DNA from: Nostoc foliaceum FACHB-393
GTDB taxonomy: Bacteria; Cyanobacteriota; Cyanobacteriia; Cyanobacteriales; Nostocaceae
Assembly (NCBI RefSeq): GCF_014698505.1
Contig: NZ_JACJTD010000034.1
Coordinates: forward strand, 20,851 to 84,850
DNA length: 64,000 nt
Direction: 5' to 3'
Shown here in pieces: positions 1-10,800 of this stretch. The notes beneath the pieces are model-generated. The model made no database searches. It was not told where the DNA came from and worked only from the letters and a program-made list of their open reading frames with translations. Position 1 is the stretch's first letter. Each line of letters starts with the position of its first letter. Both the position numbers and the translations under genes were made by a program.

Positions 1-344
1 TCGGCTCGGAATAAATCAACTCTTCGCGTTGTCAGAATAAATGATTCGTCAGGCTTTCGTTTTACCCAAGGGACACTAACTGCGAAATACTGACAAATAT
101 TTTTGCATTTTAGAACTGGGTAACGTTTTTGAGCATTCAGTGTGTTAGCGATCGCCTTCAACTCTAATATCGCTGCTTCTAACTCTCCTGCCATCCGATT
201 AACGCGTTCGATTTGTGCAATCAAGCGCTCCTGTTCACTAACGATTTTTTTATCTTGGGGTTGCAGTGGCACTATCGCAGTAGTTACAGATGTAGGCTTT
301 AACAGCAAAATGGGCTTTTTGTCCGTGTCTTGGATTTTTTTCAT
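1..344 (-). CDS. Hypothetical protein, partial (runs off the left edge)
   Basis: A minus-strand frame opens with ATG at 344 and stays open for 114 codons to the window edge, so the C-terminus is missing. The product starts MKKIQDTDKKPILLLKP and is followed by a stretch rich in Glu, Leu, Ile and Ala (about residues 45-70, including EQERLIAQIERVNRMAGELE) that looks like a coiled coil, then a basic segment around VPWVKRKPDES. I do not recognise the family. The long open frame, normal cyanobacterial codon use and a HIP1 octamer inside it support a real gene. No signal peptide or membrane segment is visible in the part present. Confidence 0.6.
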   Translation of the reverse strand, partial: MKKIQDTDKKPILLLKPTSVTTAIVPLQPQDKKIVSEQERLIAQIERVNRMAGELEAAILELKAIANTLNAQKRYPVLKCKNICQYFAVSVPWVKRKPDESFILTTRRVDLFRA

Positions 345-1146
345 ACTACCTCAAGCAAGACTAGCTGACTTTTAAGGCATTTTAGCAGCAAAATAGTATA
401 TTTGTACTATATAAATTGTGTATATGTTGAATCTGAGGAAAATCCACAACTAAGCAAATATGTCGATGTTGATTATTGACCTTCACACGGTTATTGGTAA
501 GGGCACAAAGCTTTGACCTTTTTTAATTAAAAATTAAAAGTTAAAAATTAGTGAAGAAGAATAATTTTTAATTAATTAATTAATTTTGGGTACAGAACCT
601 TTTCCCCTTTCCCTTTTCCCGACTTATGCAAGAAGTCTAATCAGTGGTGGGTTCAGAGCCAACACTGATAGCGCCGGCGGCAAGCGAGTCCGCGAGCGTC
701 TTGCAATTTTTAATTTTACATTTTTAATTGGAGCGTTCGCGCAGCGTCTCGTAGAGAAGCGACTTGACCTCTTGTATTGCTCCTCCCATAGAGATATCGA
801 TGGATCAGGCATCATGCACCATTAGCCAGATGGAAGAGGTATGTGAGATTTTTAAGCTGAATTTAGGGACTTACAAAAAACAATTGTGCTTGTGGGGTGA
901 GCGTTTTGCCCGCCCATAACCAAGGGTGGACAAGATGCCCACCTCACAAGATTGGATAATTTATTTCTTGGTAATCCCTTAGCAGGCTAAAAATTTATCG
1001 AATAGGTACAAAACCGGATCAACCTTCGCTCATGTGATGATCTGGAATCAAGAACCTGTCAACATAATTCGTAATTCAATTGTTTTAGCTTGCTTCTGCG
1101 TAGTGATACTACGAATTACTAATGATCTAGTCACTACTTTCGAACT
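345..1146. other. Intergenic region with degenerate repeats
   Basis: No convincing gene. AT-rich sequence is followed by two Nostoc-type repeat blocks: 675-770, with the common GCGTCTCGTAGAGAAG-like motif, and 889-950, an imperfect inverted repeat opening CTTGTGGGGTG and closing CACCTCACAAG, which is a dispersed cyanobacterial palindrome type. Short open frames here (586-825 + and its antisense) are made of these repeats. The stretch 960-1146 should hold the promoter of the downstream esterase-like gene, but no clear -10 element can be assigned. Confidence 0.6.
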
Positions 1147-2493
1147 ATGGTAGACGCAACGATAACTAATCTAGTCGATGTGGTACGTGAGTCTGCATAC
1201 CGACTGACAGGTGCAGCCGCAGACTACGACCCATTGATGAACTTAATTGGCGATGCCCGTATCGTCTTAATTGGCGAAGCTACCCACGGGACGCATGAGT
1301 TTTATAAGCAAAGGGCTGAGATTACCAAGCGACTAATTCAAGAGAAGGGTTTTACAGCCGTAGCAGTTGAAGCAGACTGGCCGGATGCCTATCGCGTGAA
1401 TCGCTATGTGCAGGACGCAAGTGAAGATCCCACCCCTGCGGAAGCACTTTCCGGTTTCCAACGTTTCCCCACTTGGATGTGGCGCAACACAGATATGCTA
1501 AATTTTCTGAACTGGCTACGTGAATATAATGATGCTATCCCAGAAAATGCAGTCAAAGTTGGCTTTTATGGGCTAGACCTTTACAGCATGTATGCCTCCA
1601 TAGAAGTAGTTCTCGAATATCTGGATCAAGTTGATCCCGAAACCGCCCAACGTGCCCGTTATCGTTACTCATGCTTTGAGCATTTGGGTGAAGATGCCCA
1701 GACTTATGGCTATGCTACCAGCTTTGGACTGACAAAATCCTGTGAAGAAGAGGTGGTTAATGTACTAGAGGAACTGCAACGTCGGGCTGCCGAGTACATT
1801 CAAAAAGACGGAGAGGGAGCAGCGGATGAATTATTCTATGCCCTGCAAAACGCTCGGTTGGTGAAGAATGCCGAGGCTTACTACCGCTCAATGTTTCAGG
1901 GTCGGGTATCTTCCTGGAATATTCGCGATCGCCACATGGCAGAAATGTTAGATCAGCTAGTTGCTCATTTTGAACAACAGGGTAAACCAAGCAAAGTAGT
2001 TGTCTGGGAGCACAACTCCCATCTAGGAGATGCACGGGCAACTGATATGGAGGTAATGGGTGAAGTAAATGTGGGTCAATTAGTGCGCGATCGCTATGGT
2101 GATGATGCGGTGCTGATTGGCTTTACTACTTATACAGGTACAGTTACCGCTGCTTCTAATTGGGGAGGAACTGCCGAACTCAAGCTAGTTCGTCCTGCCT
2201 TACCAGGAAGCTATGAAGCCCTATTCCATCAGACTGGAGTACCCCAATTTTTGCTCTTACTAAAGGATAATAATCCAGCAATTACAGGACTCAGAGAAGC
2301 ACAATTGGAAAGAGCGATCGGTGTCATTTACCAACCAGAAACTGAGCGCATCAGTCACTACTTTTATGCTCGTCTTCCAGACCAGTTTGGTGCGGTGATC
2401 CACATAGATGATACAAAAGGCGTGCAACCTCTAGACCGCACTGCCTACTCGGATATGGAAGAAGCACCAGAGACTTTTCCCTTTGCTGTCTAG
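1147..2493 (+). CDS. Erythromycin esterase family protein
   Basis: The 448-residue product matches the erythromycin esterase superfamily (EreA/EreB, Pfam Erythro_esteras). Visible family landmarks are GEATHGTHEFYKQRA near residues 43-57, with the conserved Glu and His pair, the AVEADWPDAYRVNRY segment near 77-91, and the WEHNSHLGDARATDM block near 284-298 with another conserved His. There is no signal peptide, so it is cytoplasmic. Family members hydrolyse macrolide lactones in resistance genes, but most homologues in environmental bacteria and next to phosphoribosyltransferases have no proven substrate, so macrolide resistance should not be assumed. The gene stands alone. Confidence 0.85.
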   Translation: MVDATITNLVDVVRESAYRLTGAAADYDPLMNLIGDARIVLIGEATHGTHEFYKQRAEITKRLIQEKGFTAVAVEADWPDAYRVNRYVQDASEDPTPAEALSGFQRFPTWMWRNTDMLNFLNWLREYNDAIPENAVKVGFYGLDLYSMYASIEVVLEYLDQVDPETAQRARYRYSCFEHLGEDAQTYGYATSFGLTKSCEEEVVNVLEELQRRAAEYIQKDGEGAADELFYALQNARLVKNAEAYYRSMFQGRVSSWNIRDRHMAEMLDQLVAHFEQQGKPSKVVVWEHNSHLGDARATDMEVMGEVNVGQLVRDRYGDDAVLIGFTTYTGTVTAASNWGGTAELKLVRPALPGSYEALFHQTGVPQFLLLLKDNNPAITGLREAQLERAIGVIYQPETERISHYFYARLPDQFGAVIHIDDTKGVQPLDRTAYSDMEEAPETFPFAV

Positions 2494-2677
2494 TCACGAG
2501 TCGGGAGTTTTGAATTATTGATCACAATATGGGTCTACAAGCCAGATAATAAGCCTTTTTTCCTTCTGAATTCTAAATTCTAGCTCCTGACTCCTGAATT
2601 CTGCTATCTAACGCGCAAAGGACTGTACTCGGAAGTTGAAGTAGTCCCGGCAGCGCTGATAATATTTTTAATAGAGT

Positions 2678-2784
2678 TATAGCGGTTCTCGTTTACGTGA
2701 GGTACACCCGTAGGGGCACGGCAGTGCCGTGCCCCTACACCTCGTGATGTAATGTTGTACCGCATCTGAATGGGAACCGCCATA
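2678..2784. repeat. MITE-like element, TATAGCGGTTC family, full copy
   Basis: A 107-bp element starts TATAGCGGTTCTCGTTTACG and ends with the inverted counterpart GGGAACCGCCATA. The centre is a palindrome around GGGGCACGGCAGTGCCG. Related copies or pieces occur at 19964-19992, 21751-21808, 32394-32468, 36364-36441, 37066-37348, 41029-41136 and 63741-63851. There is no coding capacity. Both ends carry TA, which suggests mobilisation by a TA-targeting transposase (inference). It ends 22 bp before the GNAT gene, so it forms most of that gene's 5' region. Confidence 0.8.
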
Positions 2785-2806
2785 TTTATCATTAATTACC
2801 TTCCTG

Positions 2807-3268
2807 ATGAAATTACGAATATACGAAATAGCTGATACCGAAGAAATTATGAAATTGTTCTACGACACTATTCATGAGGTGAATATTCACGATTACACAC
2901 AAGAACAAGTAGATGCTTGGGCACCAGCAAAGATGGATATTGACGTTTGGATTAAAAGTTTAGGAAGTAAGTTTACTTATGTAGCAGAAGAGCAAGGTAA
3001 AATTATTGGTTTTGGGGAATTAGAGGCTAATGGTCATATTGACCGTTTTTACTGTCATAAAAATTTTCAAAGAAAAGGGATCGGTAAGAGAATTTTAGAA
3101 CAGCTTGAATCAAAAGCAAAGGCTTTAGGAATTGAAAAGTTATTTACAGAAGCCAGTATTACAGCTAAACCTTTTTTTGAAAGACATAATTTTATTGTGA
3201 TTAAACAGCAAGAGGTAGAACGAAGAGGGCAAAAACTGATAAATTTCATCATGGAAAAACCAATTTAA
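2807..3268 (+). CDS. GNAT family N-acetyltransferase
   Basis: A 153-residue GNAT protein of the YafP/ElaA-like size class. The acetyl-CoA binding motif A is visible as RKGIG (residues 89-93) after the strand GHIDRFYCHKNFQ; the C-terminal motif is KPFFERHNFIVIKQQEVERRG. The protein would transfer an acetyl group from acetyl-CoA to an amine, but the acceptor cannot be inferred. It is cytoplasmic and monocistronic. The start at 2807 lies 22 bp after a MITE-like repeat, with CTTCCTG before it and no good ribosome binding site. The gene is more AT-rich than its neighbours, which may mean later acquisition. Confidence 0.85.
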   Translation: MKLRIYEIADTEEIMKLFYDTIHEVNIHDYTQEQVDAWAPAKMDIDVWIKSLGSKFTYVAEEQGKIIGFGELEANGHIDRFYCHKNFQRKGIGKRILEQLESKAKALGIEKLFTEASITAKPFFERHNFIVIKQQEVERRGQKLINFIMEKPI

Positions 3269-3740
3269 TGATTACTCAATTGATTTGATTAAAAGCAGAG
3301 ATTTGAGTGTAAAATTCAGACTTCAACTATCAAATATATGCAAGTTTTTTAACAAAACAGTAGTTTTTTCTCGTTGTGCATATCTAAATTTGTGGTATTT
3401 TCCACAAATAAAATACTTAACTAAGTGTAATTATTCTTGTATACCCTAAGGAATAAACGTTAGTTATTCCATTAGAAAGAAGCGACTGTAGTTCCTACTA
3501 TCTAAAGTAAACCCAGAGGCAGCAAAATAAATCTCTGAGCAAGTTTAGTTAAATTTGTATGTGCCTCTGGTTAGAAAAGACACTAGCTATAACAAAGTCA
3601 AATTTAAATAGAATAATCTTTCTTTTTATCTATAACGTATTGGCAATTTATTTCGGAAAAATAGCCAAGTCTAGCCAAACACGAGTTATTAGATAAAGAA
3701 TTCGCCGCAATACCCTTGATTTTTATTGAGGAATATAATT
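3269..3740. other. Intergenic region upstream of the transketolase gene
   Basis: No gene seen. It contains a small dyad ATTTGTGG...CCACAAAT near 3390-3411 and a longer-range inverted pair CCAGAGGCA...TGCCTCTGG between about 3512 and 3570. The latter could form a weak hairpin in a long leader or end the GNAT transcript. The segment is long for this genome, so an extended 5' leader for the transketolase gene is possible. No known riboswitch motif was recognised. Confidence 0.4.
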
Positions 3741-5630
3741 ATGACGACACAGGAGCAACTACAACAATGGCATGAACTAGCACAACAGTTACGTGTCGAT
3801 AGTATTCGCGCTACAACTGTCGCCGGTTCAGGTCATCCTACTTCATCCATGTCACCCGCTGATTTGATGGCGGTTTTACTTTCCAAATATCTCGGCTACG
3901 ACTTTGATAATCCACATAACCCTAATAGCGATCGCTTCCTTCTCTCTAAAGGACATGCTGCACCTCTGCTCTATGCTATGTATAAAGCAGCGGGGGTAAT
4001 TACCGATGAAGAGTTATTGTCACTGCGGAAAATTGGCAGTCGTCTAGAAGGACATCCCACACCAGTTTTACCTTGGGTTGATGTGGCGACTGGCTCATTG
4101 GGACAAGGATTACCAATTGGTGTAGGGCTGGCTCTAGCAGGTAAATATCTAGATCAACTTCCATACCATGTCTGGGTGTTGCTGGGTGATAGCGAAACAT
4201 CTGAGGGGTCTGTATGGGAGGCTTTTGATCATGCCTCACACTATAGTCTAGACAATCTGATCGCCATTATCGATGTCAATCGATTAGGCCAGCGAGGTCA
4301 GACTGAACTGGGCTGGAACATACAAGCCTATGCTGCGCGTGCTAGAGCCTTTGGCTGGCAAGCGATTGAAATTGATGGTCACGACTTGACAGAGATTGAT
4401 CAAGCCTTTAGCGCTGCTTTGAGCATCAACGATCGCCCCACGGTAATTATTGCCCGCACAAAGAAAGGCAAAGGTGTGGCTTCTTTGGAAGATTTAGGTG
4501 GTTGGCATGGCAAAGCCCTCAAACCCGAAGATGAAAAACAAGCGATCGCGGAGTTAGGTGGTGAACGCCACATAATAATTCAAGTAAACAAACCCGAAGA
4601 ACAAGGCCAACCAGCGACAACAGGTAATCCTCAACCACTGCAACTTCCCACCTATGATAAAGGTGCAAAGGTCGCAACCCGTCGAGCATATGGTGATGCT
4701 TTACTCGCATTGGGAGCCGCTCAACCTGATGTAGTTGTCCTTGATGCCGAGGTGAGTAATTCCACTTACGCCGAAGATTTCGCCGAAGCCTATCCTGAAC
4801 GCTACTTTGAGATGTACATTGCTGAACAACAAATGATTGCAGCAGCAGTGGGGTTGCAGGTGCGAAAATATAAACCTTTTGCTTCCAGCTTCGCCGCCTT
4901 CTTGAGTAGAGGTTACGACTTTGTAAGGATGGCGGCTATCTCTCGCGCCAACATTAAATTAGTGGGTTCTCATGCTGGGGTATCCATTGGTCAGGATGGC
5001 CCTTCACAGATGGCACTGGAGGACTTAGCAGCCTTCCGGGCAGTGTGGAGTAGTACTGTACTCTATCCCAGTGATGCCAATCAGACGGCTAAACTAGTGG
5101 CGCAGATGAGCGATCGCAGTGGTGTTGTTTACCTCCGCACCACCAGGGAAAGCACACCTGTAATTTATGGCTCTGATGAAGAATTTCCCATTGGTGGTAG
5201 CAAAGTAATCTGTAGTTCTGAGCGAGATCAAGCCACTGTAATTGCGGCTGGTATTACACTACATGAAGCACTTAAGGCTTGCGATCGTCTCAAAAACGAA
5301 GGGATCGCGGTGCGTGTCATAGATGCTTACTCTATCAAACCCATTGATGTACAGACAATTCATCAAGCTGCACAAGATACCAAAGGTAATTTAGTCGTTG
5401 TTGAAGATCACTGGATGGAAGGTGGGCTAGGTGCGGCTGTGCTTGATACCTTTGCTGGTACTAATATTATTCCTACTTACAATGGGCCTCAAGTGCGGCT
5501 AATTAAGTTGGCAGTGCTTGATATGCCAGGTTCAGGCACCCCAGAAGAATTGCTCCATGCTGCCAAAATTGACGCAGATGCCATTGTTGAAGCGGTGAAA
5601 TCGCAAGTCAGACAGCCAGTAGGGGTATAA
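3741..5630 (+). CDS. tkt: Transketolase, short (animal/archaeal-like) type
   Basis: This thiamine-diphosphate enzyme moves two-carbon ketol units between sugar phosphates in the Calvin and pentose phosphate cycles. Visible landmarks are GSGHPTSSMSPADLM with its His, the SKGHAAPLLYAMY block, the ThDP/metal motif GDSETSEGSVWEAFDHAS...NRLG, and a C-terminal half with EQQMIAAAVG and GSHAGVSIGQDGPSQM. At 629 residues it is shorter than the roughly 670-residue bacterial TktA, and GDSETSEG...DNLIAIIDVNRLGQ resembles the vertebrate-type enzyme, so it may be a second transketolase beside the housekeeping Calvin-cycle one. ATG at 3741 is chosen because GAGGA sits 8 bases upstream; a TTG at 3726 would swallow that site. 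Confidence 0.9.
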   Translation: MTTQEQLQQWHELAQQLRVDSIRATTVAGSGHPTSSMSPADLMAVLLSKYLGYDFDNPHNPNSDRFLLSKGHAAPLLYAMYKAAGVITDEELLSLRKIGSRLEGHPTPVLPWVDVATGSLGQGLPIGVGLALAGKYLDQLPYHVWVLLGDSETSEGSVWEAFDHASHYSLDNLIAIIDVNRLGQRGQTELGWNIQAYAARARAFGWQAIEIDGHDLTEIDQAFSAALSINDRPTVIIARTKKGKGVASLEDLGGWHGKALKPEDEKQAIAELGGERHIIIQVNKPEEQGQPATTGNPQPLQLPTYDKGAKVATRRAYGDALLALGAAQPDVVVLDAEVSNSTYAEDFAEAYPERYFEMYIAEQQMIAAAVGLQVRKYKPFASSFAAFLSRGYDFVRMAAISRANIKLVGSHAGVSIGQDGPSQMALEDLAAFRAVWSSTVLYPSDANQTAKLVAQMSDRSGVVYLRTTRESTPVIYGSDEEFPIGGSKVICSSERDQATVIAAGITLHEALKACDRLKNEGIAVRVIDAYSIKPIDVQTIHQAAQDTKGNLVVVEDHWMEGGLGAAVLDTFAGTNIIPTYNGPQVRLIKLAVLDMPGSGTPEELLHAAKIDADAIVEAVKSQVRQPVGV

Positions 5631-5694
5631 GACAATAGATTCGATGAGATAAGGGACTTCCAACTAAAAAAATATCCCATCGCTTTCTTGGCAG

Positions 5695-5725
5695 GGGAGC
5701 AGGGAGCAGGGAGCAGGGGGGAGCA
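5695..5725. repeat. Short tandem heptamer repeat (GGGAGCA)
   Basis: Four copies of the 7-bp unit GGGAGCA, the last offset by extra G residues, lie between the transketolase gene and the convergent acyltransferase gene. Short heptameric tandem repeats of this kind are typical of heterocystous cyanobacterial intergenic regions. No function is assigned. Confidence 0.75.
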
Positions 5726-5780
5726 ACAGTCGTGTTGAGTCCAGAAATTAGGATAATTTATTTTTTGGAGTTCCCTAAGC

Positions 5781-6809
5781 TTAAATTTCTTTCAAGCAGT
5801 GATTAATTTTAATTTGCAGTTTTTCTCGTAATTGTTGTGCCTGCCGATAAACCACTGTAAGCCCTTTGTTTGAATTGGACAATTCTTTTAGTTCTAAAGG
5901 CTGAATAAAGTAACGCAGGCGAGTTCTCATTGCCCAAATTCCCATTGAAGGAAACAAAATTAAGACAAGCATTAAAGGTGAGAAAGGCAAAAATGGTAAT
6001 TTGACTAGTCGTTGCAATTTCTGGAAATTAACAGCCCAAGGATGTAAAGATTCACTGCCAATGCAAACTACTGGGAGAATGGAAATTTGATAGCGATCGC
6101 TCAACTTAATAAAACTCACATCAAACTTTTCTATTTGATAGCGTCTCCTCCAACCTTTTAGAGGGCCGCGGATGCCTTCGGGTGCATATAAGATAATTTC
6201 ACCTTGGGCAATAGCTGCTTCAAAATCGTCTAATTTTGCTCGCACACCACCCAAAACCTGTGACCATTTGGGTGGTAACCACCAAATTACCCAAGGATGC
6301 TCAAATAATGCTGGACTTGCTACGGGTTGTATTACCCATCCTCTAGTTTCACCTAATAAGTAGCCCAAGGTCAAAAAATCCCAAGGAAAACACATGCCTG
6401 CATGATTCATTGCCACAATCAATGGCCCTGTTTGCGGCAAGTTTTCGACTTGTTGTAATTCTCCACGAAAATAGTATTTAACGATCGGACCGAGAACTTC
6501 TTGGCGAAAAGCTTGTTGATATTTGGGATCAAATTCACCAACTTCTGTACGGGGTGAACGAAAACCAAGACGCAACCAACGAATCAGTATCGCCAGATAA
6601 AATCCGCCAGGAATTAAAAATAATCCATATTCCAGCCAATTCCAACCGTCTAAATCTGTGTGATAGTGCTGCCAATGGCGGTTGAATAAAATTAGCCAGC
6701 CTGGAGGATACCAAAGACAAAACCAATCAAACCAGCTAAATATATAGCCTTCACCTGGTGCATTTTCCAGTTGAGTGTTGAGGAGGTTTTCAGAGTGTTG
6801 GTTAATCAA
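5781..6809 (-). CDS. PlsC-like 1-acyl-glycerol-phosphate acyltransferase family protein
   Basis: The 342-residue product belongs to the glycerolipid acyltransferase group. The acyl-acceptor block is MNHAGMCFPWDFLTL (about residues 130-144), where the usual NHxxxxD spacing is stretched to His-7-Asp, and the later block is YAPEGIRGPLKGWRR (about 208-222), corresponding to the EGTR motif. Hydrophobic stretches near residues 24-65 and 278-300 suggest membrane anchoring. The likely role is acylation of a lipid precursor at the membrane, but the altered HX4D spacing leaves substrate and activity uncertain. It is convergent with the transketolase gene and monocistronic. Confidence 0.7.
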   Translation of the reverse strand: MINQHSENLLNTQLENAPGEGYIFSWFDWFCLWYPPGWLILFNRHWQHYHTDLDGWNWLEYGLFLIPGGFYLAILIRWLRLGFRSPRTEVGEFDPKYQQAFRQEVLGPIVKYYFRGELQQVENLPQTGPLIVAMNHAGMCFPWDFLTLGYLLGETRGWVIQPVASPALFEHPWVIWWLPPKWSQVLGGVRAKLDDFEAAIAQGEIILYAPEGIRGPLKGWRRRYQIEKFDVSFIKLSDRYQISILPVVCIGSESLHPWAVNFQKLQRLVKLPFLPFSPLMLVLILFPSMGIWAMRTRLRYFIQPLELKELSNSNKGLTVVYRQAQQLREKLQIKINHCLKEI

Positions 6810-7586
6810 AATAGTGATATAGATTAGGCAAAAATTTTGATTTAAATCTTATCATAGCTTTACAGCTTGGCTATTGGCATCTCACCAAAGAAGTAAAATT
6901 AACTACATATATTGAGAAGCATTTTAGATAATTTTGCCAAAATTAGGGATAATTTGGAAAAACTTATCAGTACAAAGTATTACAAAAAACTAATGTATCC
7001 AGAGTAACTTTATAGCAATTCTCATTTAAATAAGGAATACAAAAATATTGTGTCCCTACGAGTATCTGTGTTCATTGTGAAAATTAGTTTGTTTAACGTA
7101 GACGCATAGCGGCTTGCCACAGGCTACGCACAGAGCACTTACTCCTACGATGAAGCAAGCTACGCGCAGCATCTCGTAGAGGAGTATAGAAAAAGAAGAT
7201 TTCAGAAATGATTTAAAATTGCTGTTTATAAATATGACAATGTAACGCATCACCCATAGATTTTTGGCAGTGTGTGATGCTTGAAAATGCTCAAAACTCT
7301 TAAGATGATACTATTCCCCCATCAAATATGTAGCAAAACTTAATATTTATTTTATAGTTAACTTTTACAGTTCTTCTGTCCCAACAAATGTTGGTTGCAC
7401 CATCTTAAAATAGTAGCCAGTTATCAGAAGTATGCTGGAAAACTTAAATCAGTGAACAGTAATTAATGAAGCTAATAACTAATATCAGTTTTCCACCAAA
7501 AGATGAAATTGATAACAACTAATGACTGTTTAAATTCTTCCTCAAGCTGGAGACAAATGGCGAGACATGTGTCCTAACCTTCCTAT
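6810..7586. other. Intergenic region with dispersed repeats
   Basis: No gene is supported in this 777-bp gap between divergent genes. 7090-7190 holds degenerate Nostoc repeats (GTAGACGCATAGCGGCTTGCC, GCAGCATCTCGTAGAGGAG type), and the open frame 7056-7253 (-) is built from them. The rest is AT-rich. The promoter of the HTH/kinase operon must lie near 7440-7586, but no element is clear enough to mark. Confidence 0.5.
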
Positions 7587-7841
7587 ATGGAAGTAGAAAA
7601 ACCACTAAAAATTTCAGATTTCATCCGTGAACTTCGGCAGCAACTCGATCTGTCTCAGGAAAAGTTTGCAGCCAAGTTGGGAGTTTCCCTGCGAACAGTC
7701 AATCGTTGGGAGAACGGATCTACAGTGCCTTCACAGATGGCACTAAAGCTAATTGAAGAAATGTTACAGAAAATGGGCGAATCAGGCAAAAGACTACTGA
7801 ACGAGTATCTCCTAAAAGCGGAGCAACGGGAGGACTCTTAA
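7587..7841 (+). CDS. XRE-type helix-turn-helix protein
   Basis: An 84-residue protein that is almost entirely one Cro/C1-type HTH domain: DFIRELRQQLDLSQEKFAAK (helices 1-2, residues about 11-30), then LGVSLRTVNRWENGSTVPS (recognition helix) and a short charged helix. Such stand-alone domains bind DNA, usually as dimers. The stop at 7841 is one base before the ATG of the large histidine kinase, so the two are co-transcribed and translationally coupled. This suggests that the HTH protein is a regulator tied to the kinase or to the operon itself (inference). There is no transmembrane part. Confidence 0.85.
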   Translation: MEVEKPLKISDFIRELRQQLDLSQEKFAAKLGVSLRTVNRWENGSTVPSQMALKLIEEMLQKMGESGKRLLNEYLLKAEQREDS

Positions 7842-7842
7842 G

Positions 7843-10800
7843 ATGATCGTGAAAGTACCCGAAAAAATTTTGATGATGCGTTCTTGGTTACTAACCTATG
7901 GTGTGATGATTCTGGTAGTCATAGCGGCGCTGCTGCTGACGCAACTATTGCTGCCAGTCTTCGAGCCGAACGTATTTGCATTATTTTATGCTGCCGTGGC
8001 AATCAGTGCTTGGTATGGTGGCATGGGACTTGGAGTGCTAGCGATCGCTCTTTCTGTTACAACTTCTCTCTATTTTTTGATCGAGCCAGTCTACTCGTTC
8101 GATTTCCTCAGCCTGCATGTCTTAGTACAATTAACTACATTCTCACTAGTTTCCTTCTTAATTACCGCCCTCTCTTCAGAGTTGCGAACTGCTAGACGCA
8201 AGGCAGAGACAAGCCTAAAATTGTTGCAAAATAGCGAAATGCGGTTTAGCCGACTGGCAGAATCCAACATCATTGGAGTTATCGTCACTGACATGAAGAA
8301 CGGCTCCATTATAGAAACCAATGATGCTTTTCTAAAAATGGTCGGCTATACGCGAGAAGATTTATCCGCTAACCAGATGAACTGGCGCGAGATTACCCCG
8401 CCTGAGTATCTTTTTTTGAGTGAGCGTTCAGTGGAAGAACTTAGAACGGTCGGAGTCTGTAAACCCTTTGAGAAGGAATACATCCGCAAAGATGGTACAA
8501 GAGTTACCGTTTTGCTTGGTTCTGTGCTGTTAGAAGAGACCAAAGAAACGGTTATTGGCTTCGTTGTTGATTTGAGCGAACAGCAAGCTGCGCTACGCGA
8601 ACGCCAGCAAGCCGAACAAAGTTTGCGGGAGAAGGAAGAACGCCTAAGATTAGCTAACGAGCGTTTTGAGTTAGCAGCATCTGCGGTTAATTGTCTGATT
8701 TATGACTGGAATATAGAACAGGATACAGTTGATAGAACCGAGGGTTTAACCAGAATATTGGGCTATTCCCTCGATATTGCTGAACCAACAGGTAATTGGT
8801 GGCGTGAGCTTGTTCATCCAGAAGATTTACAGCGTGTACAAGAGGAGGCGGCGATCGCTTTAGCAAATGGCGATCGCTATGCTGCCGAGTATCGCATTCG
8901 CAACCAGGATAATCAGTACATCTATATATTGGATCAGGGAATAGTCGCGCAACGGGATGCTGAGGGAAAACCAATCCGTTTAGTTGGCAGCACTACAGAT
9001 ATCAGCGAACGCAAGCAAGCAGAGAAGGCAATTCAAGCAAGTGAAGAACGCCTCAGGAGTTTTGTCAAAGCGAATATAGTTGGCATTCTCTTCGGTGATG
9101 TCAATGGTGGTATAACTGAAGCCAACGACGAGTTCTTGCGAATTGTAGGCTATACCCAAGCAGATATCCAGGCTGGTAGACTACGCTGGACTGATATCAC
9201 ACCTCATGAGTACCAATATTTAGATGAACTGGCGATTGCCGAAGCAACAGCGAAGGGAACCTGTACTCCATATGAAAAGGAATGTATTCGCAAGGATGGT
9301 TCCACTGTCCCAGTTGTAGTTGGCTACTCTCTGTTAGGAGAATCTCGGCAGAACTCAGTTGCATTCATTCTTGATATTAGTGATCTCAAGCAAGCTAAAA
9401 AAGCTCTGAGTCAGAGTCAAGAGCAATTTCAAGCTTTTATGGACAATATTCCAGCCGCAGCATGGATTACAAATGCAAACGGACGTGTACTTTACCTCAG
9501 TCCAACTTATCTGAGCACATTCAATTTAGCAACAAATAAGGCGATCAATAAAAACATTTTTGATCTATACTCAGCCCAAATCACTCAACCCTTCCTCGAT
9601 AACATTAGAATGGTTGCCCAAACAAATCAGGTTGTGGAAACGATCGAGTCTGCCCCACGCATAGATGGCACCCTCGGCGAATTTTTGGTATATAAGTTTC
9701 CCATTGCAGATGCATCTGGGCAACGCCTAGTAGGAGGGGTTGCAGTTGACATCACCGAACGCGAACGCGTCCTGCGTGAACGCCAGCTTGCAGAACAAGC
9801 TTTGCAAGAGCGCAGTGAAAGACTCAAACTGCTCTCTGAAACAACCAGTGATTTGCTTTCAACTGAGCGCCCCTTGGATCTAATGAACAGCTTGTTTAGC
9901 AAACTCTCGGCGCAGATGGATTTGCATTTTTTCTTCCACTATCTAACTGAGACGCACGAAAATAAGCAGAAACTTCGATTAGTGGCTTGGAATGGCATTA
10001 CTGATGAAGTATTTCAAGCAGTTGAATACCTGGAATTTAATCAAGGGATGTGCGGACTAGTAGCGCAAGAACGCCGTCAAATCGTCGTCAATGATGTGCC
10101 GCACTCTACCCATCCAAATGCCCAGATCCTCAATGCTTTGGAAATCACAGCCTATGCAGGTCAACCGTTAATTGCTCAGGGAAAGCTGCTTGGTGTCCTC
10201 TCCTTTGCCAGTCGCACCCGTACTCACTTTACTTCTGGGGAAATTGCCCTGCTGCAAGCAACTTCCGATCAGGTGGCGGTTGCTCTAGAACGCGCTCAGT
10301 TAATGGATTCGTTACAGCAGCAAAAAGAGCAATTGGTTCAAGCTAATCGGATCAAAGATGAATTTTTGGCGGTGCTTTCCCACGAACTTCGCACGCCGCT
10401 AAACCCGATCCTGGGATGGTCGAAGTTACTGCAAACTAAAAAATATGATGAAGCAACCACCACTCGCGCTCTCGAAACCATTGAGCGTAATGCCAAGCTT
10501 CAGACCCAACTAATTGAAGATTTGCTGGATGTCTCTCGCATTTTACAAGGTAAACTTAGTCTGAATATTGCTCCTGTGAATTTGGAAACTGCGATCGCAT
10601 CTGCAATAGAAACTGTGAGTCTAGCCGCCCAAGCCAAATCTATCAATTTGCGATTTACGATTTTAGATTTTGGATTAGAAAATCCTGACACAAATTTAGA
10701 ATCTATCGATTTTAACCAGCAAGCTGACAATCTAAAATCCCAAATCCAAGTTGCGCTTCCAGCGTACCAAAGGTGCGGCTCAAAATTCTTAGTAACTGGT

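Noticed and set aside
586..825. Plus and minus frames in the first intergenic region
   Set aside because: Built from Nostoc-type degenerate repeats; no conserved sequence.
7056..7253. 65-residue minus-strand frame
   Set aside because: Composed of dispersed repeat DNA and lacks a ribosome site.
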